From Bosea sp. 685 (GTDB lineage: Bacteria; Pseudomonadota; Alphaproteobacteria; Rhizobiales; Beijerinckiaceae): a stretch of 64,000 nucleotides of DNA. This document shows, in pieces, positions 42,365 to 49,863 of this stretch (within the stretch, counting starts at the first letter, position 1; each line of letters starts with the position of its first letter). Made by a program: the position numbers and the translations under genes. The DNA is taken from contig NZ_CP134779.1 in NCBI RefSeq assembly GCF_031884435.1, positions 496,001-560,000 on the forward strand. Reading direction: 5' to 3'. The notes beneath the pieces are model-generated. The model searched no databases. It was not told the DNA's origin and saw only the letters and a program-made list of their open reading frames with translations.

Positions 42365-43867
42365 TTAGACTTTTTCCGCCACGATCTTTCGGGCGGGTTC
42401 CCAGTGGGCCGGAGGCTGGAAGGGGGCCGTGTCTGCAGCCTGATCGGCGAAGCCGCGCACCCGGCCGCAGGCGCAATCGCCCTTGCGGCGCTGCGGACGG
42501 TCGACGGCGCCGAGGCATTCGGCCACCAGATCGAGCTGGAGGCGCTCGAATTTGGGATCGAAGCGCCCGGTCAGCCAGCCGATGACGAAGCCCGCCGCCA
42601 GCGTTCCCGCCGTCGTGGTGATGTAGCCCACCGTGTCGATCTGTGGGATCGCGCTGGCGATCGGGTCTGGCCGCTCACCGCGCGCGACGGCCGCCTCGGC
42701 TTCGGCCTTAGCGGCCTCGCGCTCGCTGGTCGACATCAACTCCTGCCGGAAGCGGGTCGGGTTTATCATGCCCCGGCACTGCGGGCAGGGATCCTCCGGG
42801 AGGAAGCGGACGAGTTGGACGATCTGCCCCGTGACCACCCCGTTCGCGCCCTCGATCAACCCGCCGGTGTCGAGCGCCGGCATGGCGTAGCGCCGCGCGA
42901 TGTCGGACACCGCGAGCCGGCTCGTATGCTGGTCGGTGCAGCCCATCAGGACATCGGCCTGGATCACGGCGTCGATGATCTCGGGCTGGGGCAGCCGGCC
43001 GATCCAGGTCTCGACGATCACGTCGGGCGACATGCCGGCGACATGGCGACGTGCGATCGTGACCTTGGGCACAGCATCCGCCGCGTCCTGCGGCACGCTG
43101 CCATGCAGCCTTTCCAGATTGGATTCGCTGGCATGGTCGGAATCGATCACGATCAGGCGTCCGACCCCGGCGCGCGCCAGGATCGGGATCGCGGCCGAGC
43201 CGGTGCCTCCGGCGCCGATCAGCGCCACGGTCGCGCGCTGGAGCCGCTGGTAGGCCTCCTTGCCGAAGGCGCTGGTCAGCCTGGCCACGCGCTCGGGCGG
43301 GATCGGAGGGGCGGGTGGGCGCTCGCCGCGCGGCCAGGCGACTACGTCGGGCCGGCGTGCCGCCGCCACGCGTGTCACCTCCCGCCAGATGCCGCCGTGG
43401 AAGATGCGGCCCGAGACCGCGATCTCCTTGCCGGTGTCGCCTGCGAACTCTGACATGATGATGCTGAGATAGGGGCGGCCCGGCGCGAAATCGGCAAAAT
43501 ACTCCGCGTAATAGCGATCCATCTCATCATCGATGGAGCTTGGCCGGGGCGGAGCGCCTTCGGGATGCGAGTGGATGATGCCGATACCAAGCGCATGCCG
43601 CTCCGCTGCGAGCGCGATCCGCCGCGAATAGCGGGCCGAAATCTTCACATCCGCGACGCTGTCGTCGAGATCGCCCTCAGCCGGCTCGTCGAGCGCAGCC
43701 AGAGTCACGACGAGCCCTTCCGGCGTCTCGCGCCAGCCGAAGCGCGCGAAACTCGCCCATTCCTTGTGCGGATAGCGCCGGAAGACGAGGCGCTCGAGGA
43801 GGTCGAACTCCGGCGAGGCGAAGCGCAACAGCGCTGTCGGCTCCGCCATGCGATGGAGGGCGTTCAC
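42365..43867 (-). CDS. JAB/JAMM peptidase-ThiF E1 fusion protein
   Basis: 500 residues. Residues 1-165 are a JAMM domain: Glu36, then H99-S-H101, and Ser110-x2-Asp113 in 'HSHPEGAPPRPSSIDD', a complete zinc-peptidase motif. Residues 200-455 are an E1/ThiF domain: 'GAGGTGS' (218-224), 'VIDSDHASESNLERLHG', 'GCTDQHTSR', and zinc cysteines 361/364 and 465/467. The JAMM part would trim a ubiquitin-like partner to Gly-Gly and the E1 part activate it. The GTG start overlaps the partner's stop by 4 bases (GTGA), with GGAG upstream. No E2-like gene is near. Confidence 0.92.
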   Translation of the reverse strand: MNALHRMAEPTALLRFASPEFDLLERLVFRRYPHKEWASFARFGWRETPEGLVVTLAALDEPAEGDLDDSVADVKISARYSRRIALAAERHALGIGIIHSHPEGAPPRPSSIDDEMDRYYAEYFADFAPGRPYLSIIMSEFAGDTGKEIAVSGRIFHGGIWREVTRVAAARRPDVVAWPRGERPPAPPIPPERVARLTSAFGKEAYQRLQRATVALIGAGGTGSAAIPILARAGVGRLIVIDSDHASESNLERLHGSVPQDAADAVPKVTIARRHVAGMSPDVIVETWIGRLPQPEIIDAVIQADVLMGCTDQHTSRLAVSDIARRYAMPALDTGGLIEGANGVVTGQIVQLVRFLPEDPCPQCRGMINPTRFRQELMSTSEREAAKAEAEAAVARGERPDPIASAIPQIDTVGYITTTAGTLAAGFVIGWLTGRFDPKFERLQLDLVAECLGAVDRPQRRKGDCACGRVRGFADQAADTAPFQPPAHWEPARKIVAEKV

Positions 43868-44145
43868 GCGCGCTCTCCGGCCGGCGACCCGCCCATCACA
43901 TATTGGCGCGTGACCAGGAATTGCTGGCCAGGCGCGAGCGTGACGGGCGCATCCAGCACCAACTCGGTGGGTTCGCCATCGCTCGCTTCGATCTCGACCA
44001 CGGCGTTCTCCGCCGGCACCCCGAGCAGGGCGGCGATGCCTGCGCCTGTCACCCCCGGCTTGACCTCGAACCGCCTGCGATTGACGAAGATGACGACGGC
44101 GCTGGACGTCGTCTCATCACCGGCGGGGTTTGTCGTGCTGCTCAT
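43864..44145 (-). CDS. ubiquitin-like protein with processable C-terminal tail
   Basis: 93 residues. A flexible Ser/Thr-rich tail (1-15) precedes a beta-grasp-like core: 'AVVIFVNRRRFEVKPGVTGA', 'IAALLGVP', 'AVVEIEAS', 'ELVLDAPVTLAPGQQFLVTR', similar in pattern to the prokaryotic multi-ubiquitin (Multi_ubiq) domain. It ends 'QYVMGG' (Gly85-Gly86) plus SPAGERA, so cleavage after Gly86 by the overlapping JAMM-E1 protein would expose Gly-Gly. AGGAGG lies six bases before ATG at 44145. The fold is inferred from pattern and partner. Confidence 0.75.
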   Translation of the reverse strand: MSSTTNPAGDETTSSAVVIFVNRRRFEVKPGVTGAGIAALLGVPAENAVVEIEASDGEPTELVLDAPVTLAPGQQFLVTRQYVMGGSPAGERA

Positions 44146-44718
44146 CGCTTGCCTCCTGGGGACGCTGCAAAGCCTTGGGTTCAAAAAAGCCTTAGGTTCA
44201 AACTTTGGGTTCGAGCGCATGCGTGCGGCCCAGCGGCCGCTCGCGAATACCTGCGGCGAGGCAAGGCGCAATCATCGGCGCGGCTGCCTGCGGCAATACC
44301 AATATGAAACCAGATAGCCGCAACTTTGGGTAGATAGTCAAGGACGGACCGGATCATCGTTAAGGGCAGCCCAATCCGCGATGGAAGCATTGAACGATCG
44401 GCGAGGCAGGGGTATCCCACTCGAGGCCCGTGAAGCTCTTTCTCTGCGTCGATGGCGGCGGCAAGGGCTGCCGACCGTGGATCGATATGCGGCATGGGCT
44501 GTTGTTGACGCTGGGCGATGCGATGGCGGGCGTGTTGTTTCTCGCCGACCGTCCCTGAAAATTCCGCCGTCGCGGGCGGGCAGGGATGTAAGTGGCTTGC
44601 AATTGGTATTCTCGAAGATTACCAATTTAGAACCGGATGGATGCTGGCATCGTCCGCCCAACGCACGGGCAGTCTCCGCCCGCGCCTGCAGTCAAAACCG
44701 AGTCAGTCAAACCGCATC
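44146..44718. other. divergent promoter region with operator-like sites
   Basis: No convincing gene in this 573-base gap. Near the Ub-like gene are three tandem 'GGTTCAAA/GGTTCGAG'-type units (44164-44216) and a stem TGCGGC...GCCGCA (44289-44320) holding AATACCAAT (44295-44303). The right part carries the palindrome at 44601-44627 before dppB copy 2. Confidence 0.5.
44601..44627. promoter_or_regulatory. GntR-type operator before dppB copy 2
   Basis: Perfect 8-base arms AATTGGTA and TACCAATT separated by 11 bases. The left arm with flanks ('ttgcaattggtattct') also occurs at 26834-26849 upstream of the binding-protein gene, so both transport units appear to share a regulator. Confidence 0.65.
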
Positions 44719-45666
44719 ATGCGCTCCTTCCTTGCCAACCGCGCGATAGATCTTGCCGTCGTTTTGTTTGGCGTGTCGGTGCTGACGTTCCTGATGATCC
44801 GGCTGATTCCTGGCGATGCGGTTGCGATCATGCTCGGCGCCAACACCGAGGTGACGCCCGATCGGGTGGCTGCGCTGCGCAGCCGGATCGGGCTCGATCA
44901 GCCGGTGCTGCTGCAGTATTTCAGCTGGCTCGGCGGCGTGCTGAGCGGTGATCTCGGCGTGTCGTTGTGGACCAGGCGGCCGGTCTCGCAGGAGATCGCG
45001 GGCCATATGTGGCCGACGCTCCAGCTCACCGTGCTGGCGCTGATCGTGGGAGCGGGCCTGTCGCTGCCGCTGGGCGTGCTGATGGCGCGGTTGCGCGGCA
45101 AGGCCTGGGACACCGCCTTGCGGATCGGCTCGGTGGCGGGGCTCACCATCCCCTCCTTCTGGCTCGGCATCATGATGATCCTGGCGCTGACGACATTGGC
45201 GCCGGACTGGCAGCTGCTCGGCTATGTCCCGTTCAGCGAGGACCCGCTCGGCAATGTCGCAAAACTGCTGCTGCCGGCGGTGGCGCTGGCCCTGCCGATC
45301 CTGGCCAACCTGTCCCGGCTGGTGCGCTCGGCCATGCTCGACGCGCTGCAGCAGGACTATGTCCGCACTGCCCGCGCCAAGGGCCTGTCGGAGAGGCGCA
45401 TCCTGTACCGGCACGCGCTGCGCAACGCGCTGATCCCCTTCGTGACGAGCGCGGGCATCATGACCGGCTATCTGCTCGGCGGTGCTATCGTGGTGGAGCA
45501 GGTTTTTGCCATTCCGGGACTGGGACGATTGATCCTGGGGGCCATCGCCGAACGCAATTATCCGCTGGTGCAGGCGACCATCCTCGTCATCACCTTCGCC
45601 TTCGTGCTGGTCAATTTCGTGGTCGATCTGCTGTATGTGCTGATCGACCCGCGCGTGCGGCTGTGA
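44719..45666 (+). CDS. dppB: ABC transporter permease DppB, copy 2
   Basis: 315 residues, same DppB/OppB permease as at 28669, identical from about residue 11 on. The first codons (MRSFLANRAI) differ, and there is no binding-protein gene upstream: the JAB-E1/Ub-like operon lies divergently instead. It probably shares the binding protein of copy 1. Start ATG at 44719. Confidence 0.93.
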   Translation: MRSFLANRAIDLAVVLFGVSVLTFLMIRLIPGDAVAIMLGANTEVTPDRVAALRSRIGLDQPVLLQYFSWLGGVLSGDLGVSLWTRRPVSQEIAGHMWPTLQLTVLALIVGAGLSLPLGVLMARLRGKAWDTALRIGSVAGLTIPSFWLGIMMILALTTLAPDWQLLGYVPFSEDPLGNVAKLLLPAVALALPILANLSRLVRSAMLDALQQDYVRTARAKGLSERRILYRHALRNALIPFVTSAGIMTGYLLGGAIVVEQVFAIPGLGRLILGAIAERNYPLVQATILVITFAFVLVNFVVDLLYVLIDPRVRL

Positions 45667-46567
45667 GTGCTGCCATGGCCGGCAAGACGCCAAAGACAGG
45701 CAAGACACCAAAGCTGCTGATCGTGGCAGCGAGCGCCGTGATCATGCTCGTCCTCGTCGCGGTGCTGGCGCCCTGGATCTCGCCTTACGATCCGCTGGCG
45801 CAGGACATCCTGGCCCGGTTGAAGGGTCCAAGCGCGGCGCATTGGCTCGGCGCCGACCAGTTCGGCCGCGATCTGCTGTCGCGATTGATCCATGGCCTGC
45901 GCGCTTCGCTGGGCATCTCGGCTGCGGCGGTGATCGTCGCGCTCCTGATCGGCGGCACGCTTGGCCTGGTCGCCGCCTATTATCGCGGCTGGACCGAGCG
46001 CATCGTCATGCGCTGCATGGATGTGCTCTTCGCCTTCCCGGTGATCCTGCTCGCCATCGGCGTCATCGCGATGCTGGGTCCAGGCTCCGGCCCGACCGCG
46101 ATCGCGATCGCCGTCGTCTACACGCCGATCTTCGCGCGCTTGCTGCGCGGGCCGGCACTGGTCGTGGCCGAGAGCGATTTCGTGATGAATGCGCGCGCGA
46201 TCGGGGCCTCCGATGCGCGCATCATCTTCGTCCATATGCTGCCCAATCTGGCGAGCGTGCTCTTGGTGCAGACGAGCCTTCTGCTCTCGGCCGCGATCCT
46301 GGTCGAAGCCTCGCTCTCCTTCCTCGGGCTCGGTACGCAGCCACCGGCGCCGTCGCTTGGCACCATGCTGTCGGAGGGGCGCAATGTGCTGCTGCTCTCG
46401 CCCTGGAGCGCGGTGTTCTCAGGCGTGGCGATCCTGATCCTGGCCTTCGCGCTCAACCTGCTCGGCGACGTGCTGCGCGACACGCTCGACCCGCGCCTGC
46501 GAGGCGAGCAGTGATCTGCCGCAACGCTACAGCAGGCGATCTCACATGGCTGACGGCGGTGGCGCTC
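44749..46567 (+). repeat. large direct duplication, copy 2
   Basis: Counterpart of 28696-30634. Observed differences include single bases (for example 'gattcctgg' for 'gatccctgg', 'tcgcgattgatc' for 'tcgcggctgatc'), an 18-base deletion near the dppC start, and no repeat insertion at the 3' end. It continues into an intact acetyltransferase gene, so this junction looks ancestral. Confidence 0.95.
45663..46514 (+). CDS. dppC: ABC transporter permease DppC, copy 2
   Basis: About 283 residues from GTG overlapping the dppB stop, or 279 from ATG at 45675. Same as copy 1 except one fewer KTPKTG unit in the N-terminal tail. EAA loop 'FVMNARAIGASDARIIFVHM' present. Its stop overlaps the GTG start of the intact GNAT gene (GTGA), a 4-base coupling. 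Confidence 0.92.
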   Translation: MSAAMAGKTPKTGKTPKLLIVAASAVIMLVLVAVLAPWISPYDPLAQDILARLKGPSAAHWLGADQFGRDLLSRLIHGLRASLGISAAAVIVALLIGGTLGLVAAYYRGWTERIVMRCMDVLFAFPVILLAIGVIAMLGPGSGPTAIAIAVVYTPIFARLLRGPALVVAESDFVMNARAIGASDARIIFVHMLPNLASVLLVQTSLLLSAAILVEASLSFLGLGTQPPAPSLGTMLSEGRNVLLLSPWSAVFSGVAILILAFALNLLGDVLRDTLDPRLRGEQ

Positions 46568-46945
46568 GACAATTACCGCGCGGTGTTCGCGCCGCTCCTG
46601 CCGGATTGCGATTGGTCGCCTTTCGACGAGGCGCATTTCCGGGCGCGCTTCAGCGAGGCCTGGCCGCGCATCAGGATCGTTGCGGATGCCGTTCCGCTCG
46701 GCTTTGCGCTGGTCACAGATGGGCATATCGACATGTTCTTCGTCGATCGCAGCGCGCAGGGCAGGGGCGTCGGGGCGAGCTTGCTTGGCGACGTGCAGGA
46801 GCGCGGCGCAGGCTCGCTTGAATCCTTCGCGGTCAACCAGGCCGCGCGGCGTTTCTATGAGCGCGCCGGCTGGCGCATCGTGGCGCGCTATTCCCGGCCT
46901 TTCGCCGGGGCGGAGTGCGATTTCCTGCGCTACGAACGGCCCTGA
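46511..46945 (+). CDS. GNAT family N-acetyltransferase
   Basis: 144 residues. GNAT acetyl-CoA site 'FVDRSAQGRGVGASLL' (motif A, Q/RxxGxG/A) and the C-terminal 'FAVNQAARRFYERAGWR'. It transfers an acetyl group to an amine; in this setting an amino sugar or peptide is plausible but unproven. GTG start overlapping the dppC stop. A truncated, repeat-interrupted copy of its 5' end is at 30476. Confidence 0.85.
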   Translation: MICRNATAGDLTWLTAVALDNYRAVFAPLLPDCDWSPFDEAHFRARFSEAWPRIRIVADAVPLGFALVTDGHIDMFFVDRSAQGRGVGASLLGDVQERGAGSLESFAVNQAARRFYERAGWRIVARYSRPFAGAECDFLRYERP

Positions 46946-46951
46946 CCGCTG

Positions 46952-47719
46952 TCAGATCGCGCTCTCGAGTTTAACGCCCTCGCTGCGCAATTCGCGGACC
47001 TCGACGACGAAATCGTAGCGGTCGCCGCGATAGGCCGAGCGAGTGAACTCGACCGGCGTGCCATTGGGCAGGAAGCCGCGGCGCTCGATCCGCAGGATGG
47101 CGGCGCCCACCGGCACGGATAGCAGTTTCGCCTCGGGCGCGGTCGCGAGCGAGGCTTGCAGGCGCTGCAGGCCGCGCACGGGCTTGGCGCCGCGCGCCTC
47201 CAGCGCGGCGTAGAGCGAGATGCCGACCTCGTCGAGCGAGGGCAGGTGACGCGCGGGGATGACGGCGCGCTCGATCGCGAGGGGCTCGTCATCGGCGGTG
47301 CGCACGCGCGTCAGGCGATGCACGGGTTGGTCGAGCGACAGCGCCAGCGCCATGGCCTCGTCGGGCGTGGGCAGGCCGGTCGCCTTCTCGACCCAGATCG
47401 AGCCCGCAGCATGGCCGCGGATCGCCATGTCGGCCGAGAACCCGGCCAGCAGCGCCGCCGGCTGTTCGATGCGCGGCGCGATATAGGTGCCCGAACCATG
47501 CTTGCGCGAGAGCAGGCCCTCTCGCAGCAGCACCTCCAGCGATTTGCGCACGGTGACGCGCGAAATCCCGATTGCGTCCGATAGTTCGCGCTCCGAGGGC
47601 AGCGCGTCGCCGGTCTTGATCGCGCCGTCGCGGACCTGGGTTCGGATCAATTCGGCCAGCTGCAGATAGAGCGGCGTCGGGCTCGCCTCGATGAGTTGGC
47701 CCTTGGTGATGCGCAGCAT
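46952..47719 (-). CDS. GntR family regulator with UTRA domain (HutC subfamily), paralogue 2
   Basis: 255 residues: HTH 'LPSERELSDAIGISRVTVRK' with 'LLSRKHGSGTYIA', and UTRA domain ('LTRVRTADDEPLAIERAVIP', 'AILRIERRGFLPNGTPVEFT', 'YRGDRYDFVVEV'). It begins inside the murQ stop (TGATG), so both are cotranscribed. It likely senses MurNAc-6-P, GlcNAc-6-P or similar and controls murQ and neighbouring amino-sugar genes (inference). Strongly similar to paralogue 1 at 41484. Confidence 0.92.
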   Translation of the reverse strand: MLRITKGQLIEASPTPLYLQLAELIRTQVRDGAIKTGDALPSERELSDAIGISRVTVRKSLEVLLREGLLSRKHGSGTYIAPRIEQPAALLAGFSADMAIRGHAAGSIWVEKATGLPTPDEAMALALSLDQPVHRLTRVRTADDEPLAIERAVIPARHLPSLDEVGISLYAALEARGAKPVRGLQRLQASLATAPEAKLLSVPVGAAILRIERRGFLPNGTPVEFTRSAYRGDRYDFVVEVRELRSEGVKLESAI

Positions 47720-48612
47720 CAGAGCGCCTCGTCGGCGATATCGGAGAGCGCGACGCGCAGATTGCCGCCGCTGCGCGCGAGAATGCCGGCCGCCGTCTCG
47801 GGCGTATAGCCGAGCACGACCAGTGTCGCGAGCTTGATGTCGCCATGCGTGATCTGCAGCGCAGCGGCGGCCTCCTCGACATCGCAGCCGGCGATGCGCG
47901 CGACCATCTGCTGCGCCCGCAGCTTCAGCTTCGCATTGGCGGTACGCATATTGACCATCATGCCGCGATAGACGCGGCCGAGCCGGAGCATGATGCCGGT
48001 CGAGATCAGATTGAGCACGACCTTCTGGGCGGTGCCGGCCTTCATCCGGGTCGAGCCCGCGATCAATTCGCTGCCGGTCTCGACCAGCACCGGAAACCGC
48101 GCCGCTGCCAGCAAAGGCGCGCCGGCATTGTTGGCGATGCCGATCGTCACCGCACCGCGCTCCGTCGCGCGCTGGACCGCCGCGACGGTGAATGGCGTCG
48201 TGCCGCTGGCCGCGACTCCGATCACCACATCGGCAGGGCCGATGCGCGCTTCTTCCATGCGCCGGATGCCGTCGGCGGTGTCGTCCTCGGCGCCTTCGAC
48301 GCTGGAGATCAAGGCGTCCTGGCCACCGGCCATGGCGAAGACGATGCGCTCCAGCGGCCAATCGAAGGTCGGCGGCAATTCGGCGCCGTCCTGCACCGCG
48401 ACGCGGCCCGAAGTGCCTGCTCCGACATAGACCAACCGCCCGTTCTCGCCGAGGACTTCGGCTGCTGCAGCCGCTGCTGCGGTCAGTGCGGGCAGGGCGC
48501 TGCGGACAGCGGCGACAGCGGCCATCTGGCCGTCCCACATCGCTTCCATGGCGCTGGCGAAGGGCCAGGCGTCGAGATCGGTGAATCGGGGATCGACGTC
48601 TTCGGTCGCCAT
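47719..48612 (-). CDS. murQ: N-acetylmuramic acid 6-phosphate etherase
   Basis: 297 residues, SIS-fold MurQ. Signatures: 'VYVGAGTSGRVAVQDGAELP', 'VVIGVAASGTTPFTVAAV', 'ETGSELIAGSTRMKAGTAQK' and the catalytic Glu regions. It cleaves the lactyl ether of MurNAc-6-P to GlcNAc-6-P and lactate, following AnmK and preceding NagA. It leads a murQ-gntR operon; two ATACCA half-sites lie just upstream. Confidence 0.95.
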   Translation of the reverse strand: MATEDVDPRFTDLDAWPFASAMEAMWDGQMAAVAAVRSALPALTAAAAAAAEVLGENGRLVYVGAGTSGRVAVQDGAELPPTFDWPLERIVFAMAGGQDALISSVEGAEDDTADGIRRMEEARIGPADVVIGVAASGTTPFTVAAVQRATERGAVTIGIANNAGAPLLAAARFPVLVETGSELIAGSTRMKAGTAQKVVLNLISTGIMLRLGRVYRGMMVNMRTANAKLKLRAQQMVARIAGCDVEEAAAALQITHGDIKLATLVVLGYTPETAAGILARSGGNLRVALSDIADEAL

Positions 48613-48630
48613 TTGCGGCAGGCTCTCAAG

Positions 48631-48672
48631 ATACCAGTTAAATGCCTTTTACGAAATCAGAGATACCAATTA
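48631..48672 (-). promoter_or_regulatory. paired GntR half-sites upstream of murQ
   Basis: ATACCAGTTA (48631-48640) and ATACCAATTA (48663-48672) are direct repeats 32 bases apart, just before the murQ start. They match the TACCAATT arm of the operator at 44601-44627. Confidence 0.55.
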
Positions 48673-48724
48673 GTCCAGGCTACCGCAATCGCCAATCCGC
48701 CCCGGCCGAGTGTGAAGCATCGCG

Positions 48725-48976
48725 ATGGAGAGCCTGGTCGCCCGATTTCCCTTCGTCGCCGCCTGGCTCGGCATGGCGCCGCTGACCGGCACTGGTCGCG
48801 CTGGTGCTGACGCCTGTCCTTGTCGTGCAGTTCGTTTGGCCGTCGCCTCAAGCCGGGCTGGTCTTCCTGCTGCGGGCCGGGGCTGCTCGGGGCTATGTCT
48901 TCTTCCGAAGGATGCGGCCGCTGTCCGTCTGGCTCGGCACTGGCGTGATCACCGCGGGCGTCCGAGGACGCATCAA
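48725..48976 (+). pseudogene. possible decayed EamA-type transporter fragment
   Basis: Two overlapping reading frames give 'MESLVARFPFVAAWLGMAPL' and then, in another frame, 'LTPVLVVQFVW' and 'MRPLSVWLGTGVITAGV', which resemble the last two helices of a DMT transporter (qlvW...l..wlGa.ii..G). No intact start or full domain remains. This 366-base gap (48613-48978) otherwise holds only the murQ promoter region. Confidence 0.3.
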
Positions 48977-48978
48977 GC

Positions 48979-49863
48979 CTAAGTTGCCGTCGTTCTCGCC
49001 AGGATGATCGCGCCCGAGACTGCATCGCCGTCGGCGGGCTTGAGGCGATGGCGGACATCGGGCGAGAGCCAGGGTTCGATCGCGCTCGACAGGCCGCCGA
49101 GCAGCGTGACGCGTGGCGCGCCCTGGTCGAACAGAGCGCGCACGAGCCCGTCGACATGCTCGGCCGCGCTCTGGACGATGCGCCGGCCGGCCGCGTCGCC
49201 CTGATTGGCATGGCGCATCACCAGGGGAGCGAAGGTCGCGTAATCCGTCGCCGTGGCGCGGTCCATCCAGGCGACAGCCTCGGCCGGCTCGTTCTGGAAG
49301 CGCTGCATCACCTCGCCGAGCAAAGCGGTGCGTTCATGGCGGCCGTCATGGGCCCGCAAGGCGAGCCTGACGGCTTGCAGGCCGAGATCGGCGCCGCTGC
49401 CTTCGTCCGAGATCGGGAAGCCATAGCCGCCGACACGCAATTCGCGCTCTCCGACGCGGCCGATTCCCATCGAGCCCGTGCCGGCGATCACGATCGCGCC
49501 GTCCTGGCCGGAATGCGCGCCGAGGCAGGCAGCGAAGCCGTCGCTGGTGAAAGCGATGCCGGCGAAGGGGTGGGGCAGGGCCTGCAGAGCCTCCAGCGCG
49601 CCCTTGCGGCCGAGCCCCGCAAGCCCGATGCCGGCGCGGATGGCGCCACGCGCCTCACCGGCAATACCGGCCTCCTGCAAGGCGGCCTCGACCGCCGTCA
49701 TGATCGAGGCCCAGGCCTTGTCGATGCCGAACCGCGTCGCCGCCGGTCCCGACAGACCCTGGCCGAGCACCTCGCCCGTGTCTGTCTCAAGCCGCGCGCG
49801 GCAGCCCGTGCCGCCGCCATCGACGCCCAGATAATGACGTGCTTGGCCCGACACCGCGCTCAA
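48979..49863 (-). CDS. BadF/BadG-type N-acetylglucosamine/glucosamine kinase
   Basis: 294 residues, ASKHA-fold kinase: phosphate-1 motif 'LGVDGGGTGCRARL' (12-25), 'AIVIAGTGSMGIGRVG', 'GGYGFPISDEGSGADLGLQA' and 'VTLLGGLSSAI'. These are hallmarks of GlcNAc/glucosamine kinases of the BcrAD-BadFG family. It would phosphorylate GlcNAc from wall recycling or chitin. It starts within the murA stop (ATGA overlap), so the two are translationally coupled. Confidence 0.87.
   Translation of the reverse strand: MSAVSGQARHYLGVDGGGTGCRARLETDTGEVLGQGLSGPAATRFGIDKAWASIMTAVEAALQEAGIAGEARGAIRAGIGLAGLGRKGALEALQALPHPFAGIAFTSDGFAACLGAHSGQDGAIVIAGTGSMGIGRVGERELRVGGYGFPISDEGSGADLGLQAVRLALRAHDGRHERTALLGEVMQRFQNEPAEAVAWMDRATATDYATFAPLVMRHANQGDAAGRRIVQSAAEHVDGLVRALFDQGAPRVTLLGGLSSAIEPWLSPDVRHRLKPADGDAVSGAIILARTTAT

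Larger units (their letters stand above)
30640..44718. other. 14-kb gene block bracketed by dppBC duplications
   Basis: The block holds 13 genes in short operons: a SIS deaminase, CoA-transferase, MoaD-like carrier, ThiF, SufE, AnmK, radical SAM/SPASM, DegT aminotransferase, flavin monooxygenase-like, TIM barrel, GntR/UTRA, JAB-E1 fusion and Ub-like protein. Nearly every promoter region in it holds TACCA or TGGTA/TGGTC half-sites. It is the best candidate in the window for an undescribed pathway. Boundaries are set by the duplicated sequence. Confidence 0.6.

Noticed and set aside
42365..44145. Ub-like/JAB-E1 pair as a Bil or CBASS-type anti-phage system
   Set aside because: There is no E2-like protein, no CD-NTase and no effector nearby, and E1 and JAMM are fused. 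The setting is metabolic, so defence is not supported.
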